A stretch of 64,000 bases of DNA. Origin: Adineta vaga. Taxonomy: Eukaryota; Rotifera. Both the position numbers and the translations under genes were made by a program. The DNA lies in NCBI GenBank assembly GCA_021613535.1, contig CP075496.1:14508001-14572000 (forward strand), given 5' to 3'. Positions 63,364 through 64,000 of the stretch are shown here, one piece after another (the stretch's first letter is position 1; each line of letters starts with the position of its first letter). Under the pieces are notes generated by a model. That model did no database searches. It was given only the letters and a program-made list of their open reading frames with translations, and was not told where the DNA came from.

Positions 63364-64000
63364 TTCATTGAAGTAACAAATGAGTATATGCTATTCTATT
63401 CTAGTCTATTCTATTCCTTTCTTTTTTTCTTTCAACATCTTGTTCTCTTCTTCTTCTTTTGATCAACCATTAACATTAACATTTGTTCAATGCCATCATA
63501 CAATATAGATGTCACACATCTACACTTATTCGAAGAATTGTACTTACCAGACATCACATATCATATTTATGACATCATGTTCATTCATTCTGTCAGTGAG
63601 AGATGAAGTTGATTTATAAGATTATTGTCGGAAGATTTCGTGTGTGCATCACTCACGCTCGAGGAATAAAAAAATCTAATCATGATAATATTATTTTATT
63701 TTCTTACAATGGACTCAAACGAACAACAGAGAGCTTCTGATGAATTCTTTATCTCTTCGACACATGTTCAAGAAGACAAAACTTTTCAGTTATTAGAAAA
63801 CCATTTTTGACCGAAGAAAAGAAATATTTCAATGAACTATTCTATTTTTGTTGTATCGGAATATAAATAATATATGCAGAATTCTTTGATTTGCCAAGAT
63901 CAATGAGAAGAAAAATTCTAATGTTTCTTACACTTGTCTAAATTAGCAAATGTATTAATACTTTTATGACTATTCATCTCAAATGGATCTTCTCATCGTA
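63364..64000. other. 5' region of the MAP4K gene, window edge
   Basis: No further gene seen. It probably holds the promoter/5'UTR of the minus-strand kinase; a CTATTCTATTC-like short repeat lies at 63391-63420. Confidence 0.5.

Overview
The window looks like nuclear DNA of a small-intron, very AT-rich animal, most probably a bdelloid rotifer. The evidence is spliceosomal introns of about 45-65 nt with T-rich acceptors in nearly every animal-type gene, dense gene packing, and animal-specific genes (a Pax2/5/8-like paired-box factor, JNK, a Misshapen/TNIK kinase, an SLC3 heavy chain). Families expanded or acquired in bdelloids are also present: a WWE + ADP-ribosyltransferase protein, a giant TPR protein carrying a worn ART-like domain, a HutD-like protein of bacterial type, and a Crinkler-like nuclease-kinase relic. 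The species is inferred, not proven. All exon joins below were worked out by hand from GT/AG sites, reading phase and family similarity.

Layout. 1-8.7 kb: a three-part gene (ankyrin-like region, oligoribonuclease, VP39-type 2'-O-methyltransferase-like domain) and an MFS transporter. 8.7-20.5 kb: a membrane mucin whose Ser/Thr stretch is a coding minisatellite, a WWE-ART enzyme, the 1451-residue TPR protein and an unrecognised helical protein, with a non-autonomous hAT element between the last two. 20.5-28.2 kb: a mobile-element-rich stretch (a 461-bp foldback, a second hAT-like MITE, a piggyBac-like MITE) with a coiled-coil gene, an interrupted gene of helical pore-former-like layout, the Crinkler-like pseudogene, a B-box/lamin-tail protein and a 54-residue gene. 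28.5-39.9 kb: SLC3A-like heavy chain, HutD-like protein, U-box membrane protein, a small hydrophilin-like gene, a decayed copy of the 54-residue gene, a GT14 glycosyltransferase and a frameshifted LCAT-like gene.

39.9-46.8 kb holds five near-identical intron-containing tRNA-Tyr genes interleaved with a serine carboxypeptidase broken by one stop codon, a secreted Cys-rich protein, a second foldback and an NMN/NaMN adenylyltransferase. 46.9-50.5 kb has an ankyrin protein and the Pax gene, both on the minus strand. After a 3.4-kb gene-poor stretch come JNK, a possible permuted-papain-fold protein and, filling the right end, an 18-exon Misshapen/TNIK-type MAP4K. The last two exons of that kinase were copied 2.1 kb downstream, where they form a short chimeric reading frame.

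No operon logic applies. Functional links are modest: two ART-related genes face each other tail to tail, and two kinases of the JNK stress pathway (MAP4K and JNK) lie within 4 kb of each other. The most unusual loci are the ankyrin/oligoribonuclease/VP39-like fusion, the HutD-like gene, the tRNA-Tyr series and the chimeric duplicate of the kinase tail.
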